Assembly: GCA_021801125.1 (NCBI GenBank)
Contig: JAJYYI010000023.1
Location: 28,109-92,108, forward strand
From: Deltaproteobacteria bacterium
GTDB taxonomy: Bacteria > Desulfobacterota > Binatia > Binatales > Binataceae
Length of the DNA: 64,000 nt
Reading direction: 5' to 3'
Position 1 is the stretch's first letter; the number at the start of each line of letters is the position of its first letter. Shown here piece by piece: positions 1 through 7,487 of the stretch. Both the position numbers and the translations under genes were made by a program. Below the pieces are notes generated by a model. That model saw nothing but the letters and a program-made list of their open reading frames with translations, searched no databases and was not told the origin of the DNA.

Positions 1-521
1 GATCTGACGTGACGTCGATCGGTCTCGAGACGGGAAATGATGACCTGATCTCTGGTCTGCGAGGCGTCGTACGGTACGGCCAAGCCGAGAGGTTGCGCGA
101 ACTGCTGGGCGCCGCCGGCAACTTCAGTGACGCCGCTCGACGCCGCCGGTTCATTCGGTGCCGTCACAGGATTGACGAAAGTGATCAGCGCAAGCCAACT
201 CGCTAACGCCGTGGCCATGGAAGCGGATGTCACCGCTATCGGCCAGTCCCAGTTCAACGCCGCGAGCTGGCGGCGCAGACGGCGATAGAGCGGCTCGTGC
301 AGCAGCGCCACGCGCTTCAGAACATTCTCGGTGAAGCCGTCCAAGCAGGGTTCGCAAACGCTGGCGCGAAGCGTTTCGCCGAGGTCGCAGATCTCGCTCA
401 ACAACACTTCGCAGCGCGTGCAGGTGGAGAGGTGGCGAGCAACAAACGTTACTTGGTGGGGGTCAAGCTCGCCGTCGCGAAAAGGGCCCAGTAACTCGGT
501 AACCTCGGTGCAATCAACCAT
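1..521 (-). CDS. anti-sigma factor with zf-HC2 domain, C-terminus cut by window edge
   Basis: The reading frame opens at ATG 521 and stays open to base 1, giving about 173 codons with no stop, so the C-terminus lies outside the window. The N-terminus holds a zinc-binding anti-sigma motif (H-x3-C-x2-C in RHLSTCTRCE, about residues 33-42) with further Cys residues at about 50-70. A hydrophobic segment near residues 100-118 (TSASMATALASWLALITF) is a likely single membrane span, followed by an Ala/Pro-rich, presumably periplasmic, stretch. It starts 21 bases after the stop of the ECF sigma factor on the same strand, the usual sigma/anti-sigma arrangement. Inference: it holds that sigma factor inactive at the membrane until a signal is received. 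The signal cannot be read from the sequence. Confidence 0.8.
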   Translation of the reverse strand, partial: MVDCTEVTELLGPFRDGELDPHQVTFVARHLSTCTRCEVLLSEICDLGETLRASVCEPCLDGFTENVLKRVALLHEPLYRRLRRQLAALNWDWPIAVTSASMATALASWLALITFVNPVTAPNEPAASSGVTEVAGGAQQFAQPLGLAVPYDASQTRDQVIISRLETDRRHVR

Positions 522-542
522 CACGTTTCACTCCCACGCGTG

Positions 543-1121
543 CTACCGTTGGCGAAAATCCTTTAACTGTTCGCGCAACCGCATGCGCGCATAATGCAAA
601 CGGCTCATCACCGTACCGCGCGGGCAGCCCAAGGTCTCGCTAATCTCCTCATACGAGAGCCCTTCCACTTCTCTTAAAAGTATCACTGCGCGATGCTCAG
701 GCGTCAACTCGTCCAGCGCCATCCGCAACCGCGTCCTCAACTCACCGCCAAAGGCCGTACTGAATGCAGTGTCGCCACTTCCTGCCAACCGTCGTAGTTC
801 GTTTTCGGCTTCCTCGCCGCGCAACACAACGTGTCGACTCTGCCGGCGGCGGAAGTCGATGGCCAAATTGGCCACGATTCGATACAGCCAAGTTGAAAAG
901 CTCGAGCGGAACTCGAACTGATGAAGATTCTGATAAGCTCGTACGAATGCTTCTTGCGCCAGTTCCGCGGCGTCATCCGGGTTTCGCGTGAGCGCCAAAG
1001 CAACCCCGGCCAGACGCCGCTGATATTGCTTCACAAGAACCGCAAAGGCCTGATGGTCGCCGTTCTTGGCCCGCCGGATCAGCTCCTGCTCGTCGGCCGC
1101 GTATCTGTTTTCTCCAGTCAA
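543..1121 (-). CDS. ECF-type RNA polymerase sigma factor (RpoE-like)
   Basis: This 192-residue protein has the two domains of group 4 sigma factors. Region 2 lies at about residues 26-95, with DDAAELAQEAFVRAYQNL and the core-binding and -10-binding segment through STWLYRIVANLAID. Region 4 lies at about 140-185, with the helix-turn-helix LSYEEISETLGCPRGTVMSR. There is no sigma region 1 or 3, and the length is typical of ECF factors. The adjacent downstream gene encodes a zinc-containing anti-sigma factor, so the pair is probably one transcription unit and self-regulated. The regulon is unknown. polA lies just upstream on the same strand, with about 26 bases between its stop and this start. Confidence 0.93.
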   Translation of the reverse strand: MTGENRYAADEQELIRRAKNGDHQAFAVLVKQYQRRLAGVALALTRNPDDAAELAQEAFVRAYQNLHQFEFRSSFSTWLYRIVANLAIDFRRRQSRHVVLRGEEAENELRRLAGSGDTAFSTAFGGELRTRLRMALDELTPEHRAVILLREVEGLSYEEISETLGCPRGTVMSRLHYARMRLREQLKDFRQR

Positions 1122-1147
1122 TTAGACTGTCGGTGGAAGGAGTAAAT

Positions 1148-3778
1148 TCATTCGAGGTCCAAGGCTACGAGATCGGCCCAATTGGGCCCGTGTCTAAGTT
1201 CGACGCGCAGCGGAACCTTCAAAGCGGCTGCCCCCTCCATTGCCTCCTTGAGCAATCGTGCAACCGGCTCGAGATCGTTTATCCCGACCTCGAGCAGTAG
1301 CTCGTCATGAACTTGGACCAGAAGGCGGGCCGAATACCGGCCGGCGCGCAGCCTCGACTCAAGCCGCACCATCGCCAACTTGATCAACTCCGCAGCAGTG
1401 CCCTGCACAGGAGTATTGAGGGCGGCACGTTCGGCCTGAGCACGCACCTCGGGCGCACGTGAATTAAGCTCGTGCAGGTAGCGCCGACGCCCATGCATCG
1501 TGGTCACAAATCCGGTCTCACGCGCCTGCGAGAGCGTGGCTTCCAGATAACGCTTGACACCGCTGAGACGCTCAAAATAGCGTTCTATGTACGCGGCCGC
1601 GAGCTTGCGTTCGATGCCAAGCTCGCGCGCCAAGCGCTGTGGTCCCATCCCGTAGATTAGACCGAAGTTGATCATCTTGGCGATCCGGCGCGCGTTCGAA
1701 TCCACCGCCTCGGGCGCGACTCCCAATAGCTCGGTGGCCGTGCGAACGTGGATGTCTTCTTCTCGCCGAAAAGCCTCGATTAACGTCTCGTCGCCGGAAA
1801 GATGCGCCAGAACGCGAAGCTCAATCTGCGAGTAGTCCGCGGACAGCAATGCGTTACCCGGCCCGGCCACGAAGGCACGGCGAATACGTCGTCCGTCTTC
1901 GCTTCGCAGAGGAATATTCTGCAAATTGGGTTCGCTCGAGCTTAGGCGACCCGTCGCGGTCAGCGCCTGATGGAACGTTGTGTGAAGACGCCCGGTTTTC
2001 GAGTCAACCAGCGCCGGAAGAGAATCCACATACGAGGACTTAAGCTTGGCGAGCCCCCGATAGCGAAGCACACGCGCAGGCAATGGATGATACTCGGCGA
2101 GCTTCCCGAGCGTCTCTGAATCGGTGGTAAGTCCGCTCTTGGTTTTCTTGATCCCTTTGACGGGAAGCTTGAGCTCCTCGAACAGCAACTGGCGCAATTG
2201 AATCGGAGAATTGAGATTGAAAGGCCGGCCCGCCAACCGATGGCATTCGCTCTCCAAATCGGCAAGCTCACGTCCGAACTCGGCGGATATGCGACCCAGC
2301 GCCTCGCTGTCGACCTTGATTCCCGCCTCTTCCATCTCGGCCAGCACCGATGTAAGAGGCATCTCGATCTCGGTGAACAGCTCGATCAGGTTTGCGCCCT
2401 GCATGCGCGCGCGCAAAACCGGCATCAGCATCGCCACCATCTCCGGCTCGCTGGCGCCGGCGAGATCCGCCGCCCTGGCGGCACCGGAAAGCTCCTCGGT
2501 TCGTCCTTTGGCCAAATGCTCCTGGCAAAGCATCGCTAGAGTCGGCTCCGATCGCTCGGCATTGATCAAAAACCCCGCGAGCATCGTGTCGAAGTCGACT
2601 CCTGCAAGCTTAATTCCGTGCGCGCCAAGACGTCTTTGATGTACCTTCGCGTCATGACACGCCTTCGGCAAACGCCCGTCTTCAAGCAGAGGCGCCGCTT
2701 TGGCAAAAGACGCCGAGGTGAGCACGCAGTCCGCCCCGTTCTCGCCCTCCGCCCTGAGCTTCAATAGCTCGCCGTCAACCATCTTGTCCGTTAAATGGAC
2801 GAACAAACGGCCAGCTTTAGTCATTTGCTCGAGCGAGTGCTCGAGCGCGGGGCTCGGCGTCGGTTTATCAGGCTGCTTTGACGCAGCCCCGCTCAGGGTC
2901 AGGTCGCGCAACAGGGAATGAAACTCCAATTCCTGGGCAAGCGTTGTGAGTTGCTCGCGATCGATCTTGTCCAACCCGCCAAAACTGAGGTCCCGCGGTT
3001 CCACGGTGACCGGCGCGTCGGCGTCGATCCGGACCAGCTTGCGCGCGAGTTCTAAGTTTGCACGGTTTTCCGCGATCAACACCGCAAGCCTTTTTCCGCC
3101 TGCGAAATCGCTCGCCTCGAGTTCGTGCAGATGTTTGAGCAGATTGCCGAGGCTGCCGAATTTTTGGATCAGCGCGACGGCAGTTTTCCGCCCGATGCCA
3201 GGCACTCCCTTTACGTTATCGACCGCGTCCCCGGTCAGCGCCATCACGTCGATCAGGTCTCGGGGCTCAACGCCATACTGCTCGCGAATTTCGCGCGCCG
3301 TCACGCGCCGATCACGCATGGTGTCCCATAAACTGATGTGTGGACCGACCAACTGCATAAAATCCTTGTCGGCGGTCACGATGATCACATCGAAGCCGTC
3401 GCGTACGGCCCGCGCCGCCAAGGTTCCCAGAACGTCGTCTGCCTCGTAGCCGTCGAGCAGCAAGGGCTTAATCCCCATTCCCTCAACGAGACGGTATATA
3501 AACGGAATTTGCGTCAGTAGCGGCGGCGGAGTCGCAGGCCGGTTGGCTTTATATTCGGCAAATAGATCGTCGCGAAACGTTTTTTTCGGCGAATCAAAGG
3601 CAATACCCAGATGCGACGGCTGCTCCTGTTTAAGCAACTTGAGGAGCATCCGCGTAAAACCATAGATTGCATTGGTCGCTTGCCCACGAGACGTGCTGAG
3701 CGGCGGCAAGGCAAAAAAAGCGCGAAAGACGTAACCGGACCCGTCGATGAGGTAGAGCGTAGGACGGCGCTCAGACAT
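1148..3778 (-). CDS. polA: DNA polymerase I
   Basis: At 876 residues this is a family A DNA polymerase for Okazaki-fragment processing and repair synthesis. The N-terminal 5' nuclease (about 1-300) has LYLIDGSGYVFRAFFAL, EADDVLGTLA, VTADKDFMQLV and the helix-hairpin-helix VKGVPGIGRKTA. The C-terminal polymerase shows motif A (LLSADYSQIELRVLAHLSGD), motif B (RRIAKMINFGLIYGM) and motif C (LLVQVHDELLLEV). The middle segment (about 310-480) looks like the 3'-5' exonuclease fold, but I see no DxE metal-binding motif at its start, so proofreading is probably lost, as in Taq-type enzymes. The ATG start follows a weak Shine-Dalgarno. The gene points the same way as the sigma factor gene downstream. 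Confidence 0.97.
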   Translation of the reverse strand: MSERRPTLYLIDGSGYVFRAFFALPPLSTSRGQATNAIYGFTRMLLKLLKQEQPSHLGIAFDSPKKTFRDDLFAEYKANRPATPPPLLTQIPFIYRLVEGMGIKPLLLDGYEADDVLGTLAARAVRDGFDVIIVTADKDFMQLVGPHISLWDTMRDRRVTAREIREQYGVEPRDLIDVMALTGDAVDNVKGVPGIGRKTAVALIQKFGSLGNLLKHLHELEASDFAGGKRLAVLIAENRANLELARKLVRIDADAPVTVEPRDLSFGGLDKIDREQLTTLAQELEFHSLLRDLTLSGAASKQPDKPTPSPALEHSLEQMTKAGRLFVHLTDKMVDGELLKLRAEGENGADCVLTSASFAKAAPLLEDGRLPKACHDAKVHQRRLGAHGIKLAGVDFDTMLAGFLINAERSEPTLAMLCQEHLAKGRTEELSGAARAADLAGASEPEMVAMLMPVLRARMQGANLIELFTEIEMPLTSVLAEMEEAGIKVDSEALGRISAEFGRELADLESECHRLAGRPFNLNSPIQLRQLLFEELKLPVKGIKKTKSGLTTDSETLGKLAEYHPLPARVLRYRGLAKLKSSYVDSLPALVDSKTGRLHTTFHQALTATGRLSSSEPNLQNIPLRSEDGRRIRRAFVAGPGNALLSADYSQIELRVLAHLSGDETLIEAFRREEDIHVRTATELLGVAPEAVDSNARRIAKMINFGLIYGMGPQRLARELGIERKLAAAYIERYFERLSGVKRYLEATLSQARETGFVTTMHGRRRYLHELNSRAPEVRAQAERAALNTPVQGTAAELIKLAMVRLESRLRAGRYSARLLVQVHDELLLEVGINDLEPVARLLKEAMEGAAALKVPLRVELRHGPNWADLVALDLE

Positions 3779-4178
3779 GCACCCACGTTAACAGAGCGTC
3801 GCGACACCCCGCTAGGGCCGTTATCTGATGGTCATCGGCGCATTCGCGCCTTCGCCCCAGCAATTACTTTCTCTGAACCGCCAGGCGCTCAGCCGCGACC
3901 TCGCGGAGCGATGCGACTTCGCGCCACGCGCTGGTGCACCGATGCCTTTCGGCGCTGAGCCCGCCTAAAAGGCGGGAGAATGCAGCTCGGTCGCTGGGTT
4001 CACTTCGGATTCGGACACAAGTGGCGAAGGAAGGTCTCCCCGGCTCGCAATGAAATGACGCGCAAAGCGGCCGGGCAAGCGGTGGAGCGTTATGGTTCTT
4101 CGCATTCCACCGCTGGACAGCCTGCTCATCCGGCCGCTGGTCCGCGTGAAAAAGATCTCAGTGGGTTTGCGAAGCAGG
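3779..4178. other. intergenic, no gene recognised
   Basis: This 400-base gap lies between polA and the fmdB-like gene, both on the minus strand. It has open frames on both strands that read as low-complexity Arg/Pro/Ser shadow peptides. A 7-bp GC-rich stem with a 3-base loop (CCCGCCT-AAA-AGGCGGG) sits at 3960-3976. It has no T-run on either strand, so I do not call it a terminator. Confidence 0.4.
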
Positions 4179-4505
4179 CTATGACGGAGCCGCGTTTCCA
4201 CCCGTGGCGGGCGTCTTATCCGTCGACTTCGTCGCTGACTCGCCGACCGTGGAGGGAGTCTTGGGCAGGTCGGCTGCGCTGGTGCTCTTGGTGTCGACCG
4301 TTGAACTCGAGTCTCCCTGCCTTGACCCGTTGCGGCCGTAGTCGGTGACATACCAACCGCTGCCCTTGAGGACGAAGGAGGTGCGCGAAATGACCCGTCT
4401 TACCGCGCTGCCGCACTTCGGGCAGCTCTTGATTGGCTTATCCGTAATGCGCTGGCTATGCTCGAAAGTGCCACACTGATTACACTGATACTCGTAGATC
4501 GGCAT
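4179..4505 (-). CDS. FmdB-family zinc ribbon protein
   Basis: The protein has 108 residues. The first 45 match the FmdB/CxxC-CxxC-SSSS zinc ribbon: [16 protein letters not shown], then [13 protein letters not shown], giving two CxxC pairs for one zinc. After the ribbon comes [12 protein letters not shown], a segment common in this family, then a Ser/Thr/Lys-rich disordered tail. FmdB proteins were named for a presumed role in regulating formamidase or amidase genes, but their molecular function is unsettled and no amidase gene is near. The ATG at 4505 gives the canonical MPIYEY start. Confidence 0.85.
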   Translation of the reverse strand: MPIYEYQCNQCGTFEHSQRITDKPIKSCPKCGSAVRRVISRTSFVLKGSGWYVTDYGRNGSRQGDSSSTVDTKSTSAADLPKTPSTVGESATKSTDKTPATGGNAAPS

Positions 4506-4761
4506 AAGAGTTCACCCGGCGACTATAATAACCACTTTTTCTGGGCCCTCAACGCGAGAAGCTCCTCGAAGGTTGCTTTTTTCCGTCGCCTTCTGGGCCT
4601 TTCAATCATAGCAAATGCCGGTCGCCTGCCTAACGCCATTCCTCTAGTTCCGAAGTTCTGTTCGCGATACGAACCTTCCGTCGACAAACCGCTCGCGCCG
4701 CCTCTTCGTGTTTCAACTGCGGAGCAATCATTTTTAGCCAAAGCAGACGTAAGAAGGCTAT

Positions 4762-5151
4762 TTACGTTCGCAACGAGCTTATCGAGGCGCGAAGTTTCGA
4801 GGCAAGTTCATTGGGATGGGCCGTCATAACTTCCACCATTTTATGTCGCCCTCTTGCGCCGTGAGCGAGACGCACGGATGACGCCGGTACACCGGCCGCC
4901 TTCGCGATCAGCCGGAGCAACTCGTCGTTCGCGCGGCCCTCGTGCGCCCGCGATTTAAGCGCGACTACAAGCTCGACCTCGTCGACGCGCAGCACTGCTT
5001 GCCGGCGAGCCGCAGGTCGGGCGGTCAACGCCACCATCAGGCGGTCGGTCTTAATACCGAGCCAGGCAGGCGGCGGCTTGGCGCTGAGCGTCACGGCAAA
5101 GTCAGGCGCCGCTGGGGCCGCGATCAACGGCCGTGGTTTTCTCCACGCCAC
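4762..5151 (-). CDS. DUF167 (YggU) family protein
   Basis: The frame codes for 129 residues. The second half carries the DUF167 signature: LKSRAHEGRANDELLRLIAK, then GVPASSVRLAHGARGRHKMV, matching the family pattern of a small alpha/beta protein of about 75-100 residues. The function of YggU proteins is not established. The GTG at 5151 adds a Pro/Ala-rich N-terminus; an internal ATG (at MVALTARPAARR) would give a protein closer to family length, so the start is uncertain. In many bacteria yggU follows yggT, but no yggT is visible in the 190 bases upstream. Confidence 0.75.
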   Translation of the reverse strand: MAWRKPRPLIAAPAAPDFAVTLSAKPPPAWLGIKTDRLMVALTARPAARRQAVLRVDEVELVVALKSRAHEGRANDELLRLIAKAAGVPASSVRLAHGARGRHKMVEVMTAHPNELASKLRASISSLRT

Positions 5152-5340
5152 TAGGGTTCAAGGCAGGGCGGCGTTCCGGCAAGCACGACGCTGCGGCAGC
5201 GTGCGGGGCAAGTAATTTTGGCACCGTGTAGCTTCTCGCCGGACCAGAGCGTTGCAAAGCGGAACCGATGGACCAATCTGGCAAAATGGGAGTGCTGAAC
5301 AGAAACCTCAGCTACTGTGAAAAAATAAAAGGCCGCGACT

Positions 5341-5901
5341 TCAGGAGCGCATTAACTCGGCCTCGTCAGCCGCTAAACTCGAGTACACCTCGTTCTCGAT
5401 TTCTCTATAGCGGGCCAGTGCCTGATCGGCGCGGCTCTCGTCGCCGTGCTGGGCGGCAATTTCTCGCATCTTTTGCTCCACCCATGCGAGATGCCATTGT
5501 TCGTCTTGGCTCACCGCTTTGAGCACCTCCCTGGTTTCCGGATCGACGTCCGGCAGCGCCATGTGCTCCGTGTAGCGGCTCTGCGCCCGCTCTTCCACGA
5601 CCACCGTGAGCGCAAGAAGCTCGATAACCCCCTTAGGCAAACCCAAGCGCGCTCCCAAACGCCGCTGATAACCGTCACTCACGCTTATCGGCGTGCCGCC
5701 GAGGTCCACAATGTGCTTGGTCCAAAGCCACGCATGGCGCACCTCGTCTGCCAGGTGACGTGCCAACTTTATTTGGGAATCGGCATCTTTAAGGTGGCCA
5801 ATAAGATTAAAGAGCAGACGCGCACCATGAAGCTCCGCGTCACGGTAAAAGCTGAAGATCAGTATCTGCTTTTCCTTCGTGGATACGGAATTGAGGTTCA
5901 T
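5341..5901 (-). CDS. ferritin-like domain protein (possible di-iron protein)
   Basis: Counting from ATG 5901 the protein has 186 residues. This start is preferred over an upstream codon at 5961 because AGGAG lies about 8 bases before it. The sequence is almost all helical and has carboxylate/His pairs typical of a four-helix ferritin-like bundle: DAELHGARLL, DEVRHAWLWTKH, VVEERAQSRY and DEQWHLAWVEQ. The two ExxH-type motifs plus further Glu residues would bind two irons. Family members include MiaE-like and rubrerythrin-like proteins; I cannot assign a substrate. It stands alone between the DUF167 gene and the divergent dprA. Confidence 0.75.
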   Translation of the reverse strand: MNLNSVSTKEKQILIFSFYRDAELHGARLLFNLIGHLKDADSQIKLARHLADEVRHAWLWTKHIVDLGGTPISVSDGYQRRLGARLGLPKGVIELLALTVVVEERAQSRYTEHMALPDVDPETREVLKAVSQDEQWHLAWVEQKMREIAAQHGDESRADQALARYREIENEVYSSLAADEAELMRS

Positions 5902-5961
5902 CAATGATCTCCTAAATTGTATACGCGAGTAAGAAAGGCTGCGCGCGCGCACCTTGGGCAT

Positions 5962-6267
5962 GTGAAAGCGCGCCCTTCTCTGTTACGCGGCCCGGCCACG
6001 CAGGCCTCTCATAAGTTCCTCTGGCCGCCTCATATTAGTTCATCGGCGCGTAGTGACCAAGACGTCGAGGCGGCCCCGGGCCACTGAAATAACCGTTGGC
6101 AGGGTCGACCGAGGCACACCGCACGCTGCCGTGTCAGGCTCAGAGACATGGCTTGCCAGGCCATGAACTGCTCTATACCCTAGCTTAGCGACGGAAAGAA
6201 TCGCAAACGAGATGACGCTGCGAGTGCTTGCGCGAAATGCCTTGCCGTCCGGTGCGAGGTAAAAGAC
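5962..6267. other. divergent intergenic region before dprA
   Basis: About 300 bases separate the minus-strand ferritin-like gene from the plus-strand dprA. I see no convincing gene, strong sigma-70 promoter or structured RNA here. A Shine-Dalgarno GAGGT lies just before the dprA ATG. Confidence 0.35.
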
Positions 6268-7413
6268 ATGGCGCATCACCCGGACACATATTGGCTTGCG
6301 CTGCGCCGGGTGCGCGGATTGGGTCCTCGCACATGTCGCTTGTTGCTGGAACGCTTCGGATCGGCGGAACGGATTTTCGCCGCGGACGAGAGCGAGCTGA
6401 CCGACGCTGGCATACCCATCAACGCCGCTCGCAATCTGCGCAGCTTCAACCAATTCGAGGCGCTAGAAAAGACGCTGTGCGAACTCGAGCGTTTGGGGGT
6501 GCGCCTGCTTAGATGGAGCGACGCGGAATTCCCGGAAAATCTGCGCCACATAGCCGATCCACCGCCCTACTTTTTCTTGCGCGGTGATATCGAGGCATTG
6601 GCGCCCGCCAGCGTGGCCATTGTCGGCGCGCGAACCGCAAGCGACGCCGGCTTGCGTATGGCGCACCGGCTAAGTCTGGAGCTTGCGGCCAAAGGCATTA
6701 TAGTTGTTAGCGGCTTAGCGCGTGGAATCGACGGCGAGGCCCATCGTGGCGCGTTGGAAGGCGCAGGACGCACGGTCGCCGTGATGGCCTGCGGAATAGA
6801 CGTGATCTACCCACCCGAGCATCGCAAGCTCGCCGACGCGATCCTCGCCGGTCGTGGTGCCCTGATTACGGAGCTGCCTCTCGGCACGCCGCCGATCGCG
6901 GAGAACTTTCCCGCACGCAATAGAATTCTCTCAGGCCTGAGCTTGGGCGTCGTGGTTGTAGAAGCCGCCGAGCGCAGCGGCTCTCTGATCACGGCGCGCC
7001 TTGCGCTGGAACAGGACCGTCAGGTCTTCGCGGTTCCCGGCAGCCCTCTCAATGGCAAGACCCGCGGCAGCAATCGCCTTATTAAGGACGGGGCAAGATT
7101 GGTTGAGTGTGTGGAAGACGTGCTCGAAGAATTAGGGCCCCAGCTCAAGGCGCTCAACATCACCGGCACGCGCTCGTCGTCCAATATGGAGAAGGATGCA
7201 CAGGTCGTTAGGGCAGCGACTTTCACGCCGGAAACTGACGAGATTAAGGCCGTCGTGGAGTCTTTAAAGAGCGAACAAAAGCTTCATATAGACTCGATTA
7301 TCGAACAGTCCGGCTTAAGCGCGCCAATTGTGCTTAGAATTTTGCTCGAACTCGAACTCAAAGGGGTGGTTTCCCAGCATCCGGGAAAGCTATTCGCACT
7401 TGCCACGCAATAA
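6268..7413 (+). CDS. dprA: DNA processing protein DprA (Smf)
   Basis: The 381-residue protein has an N-terminal helix-hairpin-helix/SAM-like region (VRGLGPRTCRLLLERFGS), a Rossmann-like DprA core from about residue 100 (VAIVGARTASDAGLRMA, then VVSGLARGIDGEAHRGAL and AERSGSLITARLALEQDR), and a C-terminal winged helix from about 315. DprA binds incoming single-stranded DNA during natural transformation and loads RecA; many non-competent bacteria also keep it. The start ATG follows GAGGT by 7 bases. topA follows 74 bases downstream on the same strand, a very common pairing that supports both calls. Confidence 0.96.
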   Translation: MAHHPDTYWLALRRVRGLGPRTCRLLLERFGSAERIFAADESELTDAGIPINAARNLRSFNQFEALEKTLCELERLGVRLLRWSDAEFPENLRHIADPPPYFFLRGDIEALAPASVAIVGARTASDAGLRMAHRLSLELAAKGIIVVSGLARGIDGEAHRGALEGAGRTVAVMACGIDVIYPPEHRKLADAILAGRGALITELPLGTPPIAENFPARNRILSGLSLGVVVVEAAERSGSLITARLALEQDRQVFAVPGSPLNGKTRGSNRLIKDGARLVECVEDVLEELGPQLKALNITGTRSSSNMEKDAQVVRAATFTPETDEIKAVVESLKSEQKLHIDSIIEQSGLSAPIVLRILLELELKGVVSQHPGKLFALATQ

Positions 7414-7487
7414 AGCATACTGCTGGAAAGCCCGGCTGTTGCCCGCAAGGAGCTTTCGCCCGTAAACCGGAGGTCAGGCGCTAACCG

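Noticed and set aside
3960-3976. GC-rich hairpin between polA and fmdB as a terminator
   Set aside because: No T-run follows on either strand.
4523-4741. Possible 72-residue minus-strand gene between FmdB and DUF167
   Set aside because: It starts at a TTG without Shine-Dalgarno, is Arg-rich, and matches no family I know.
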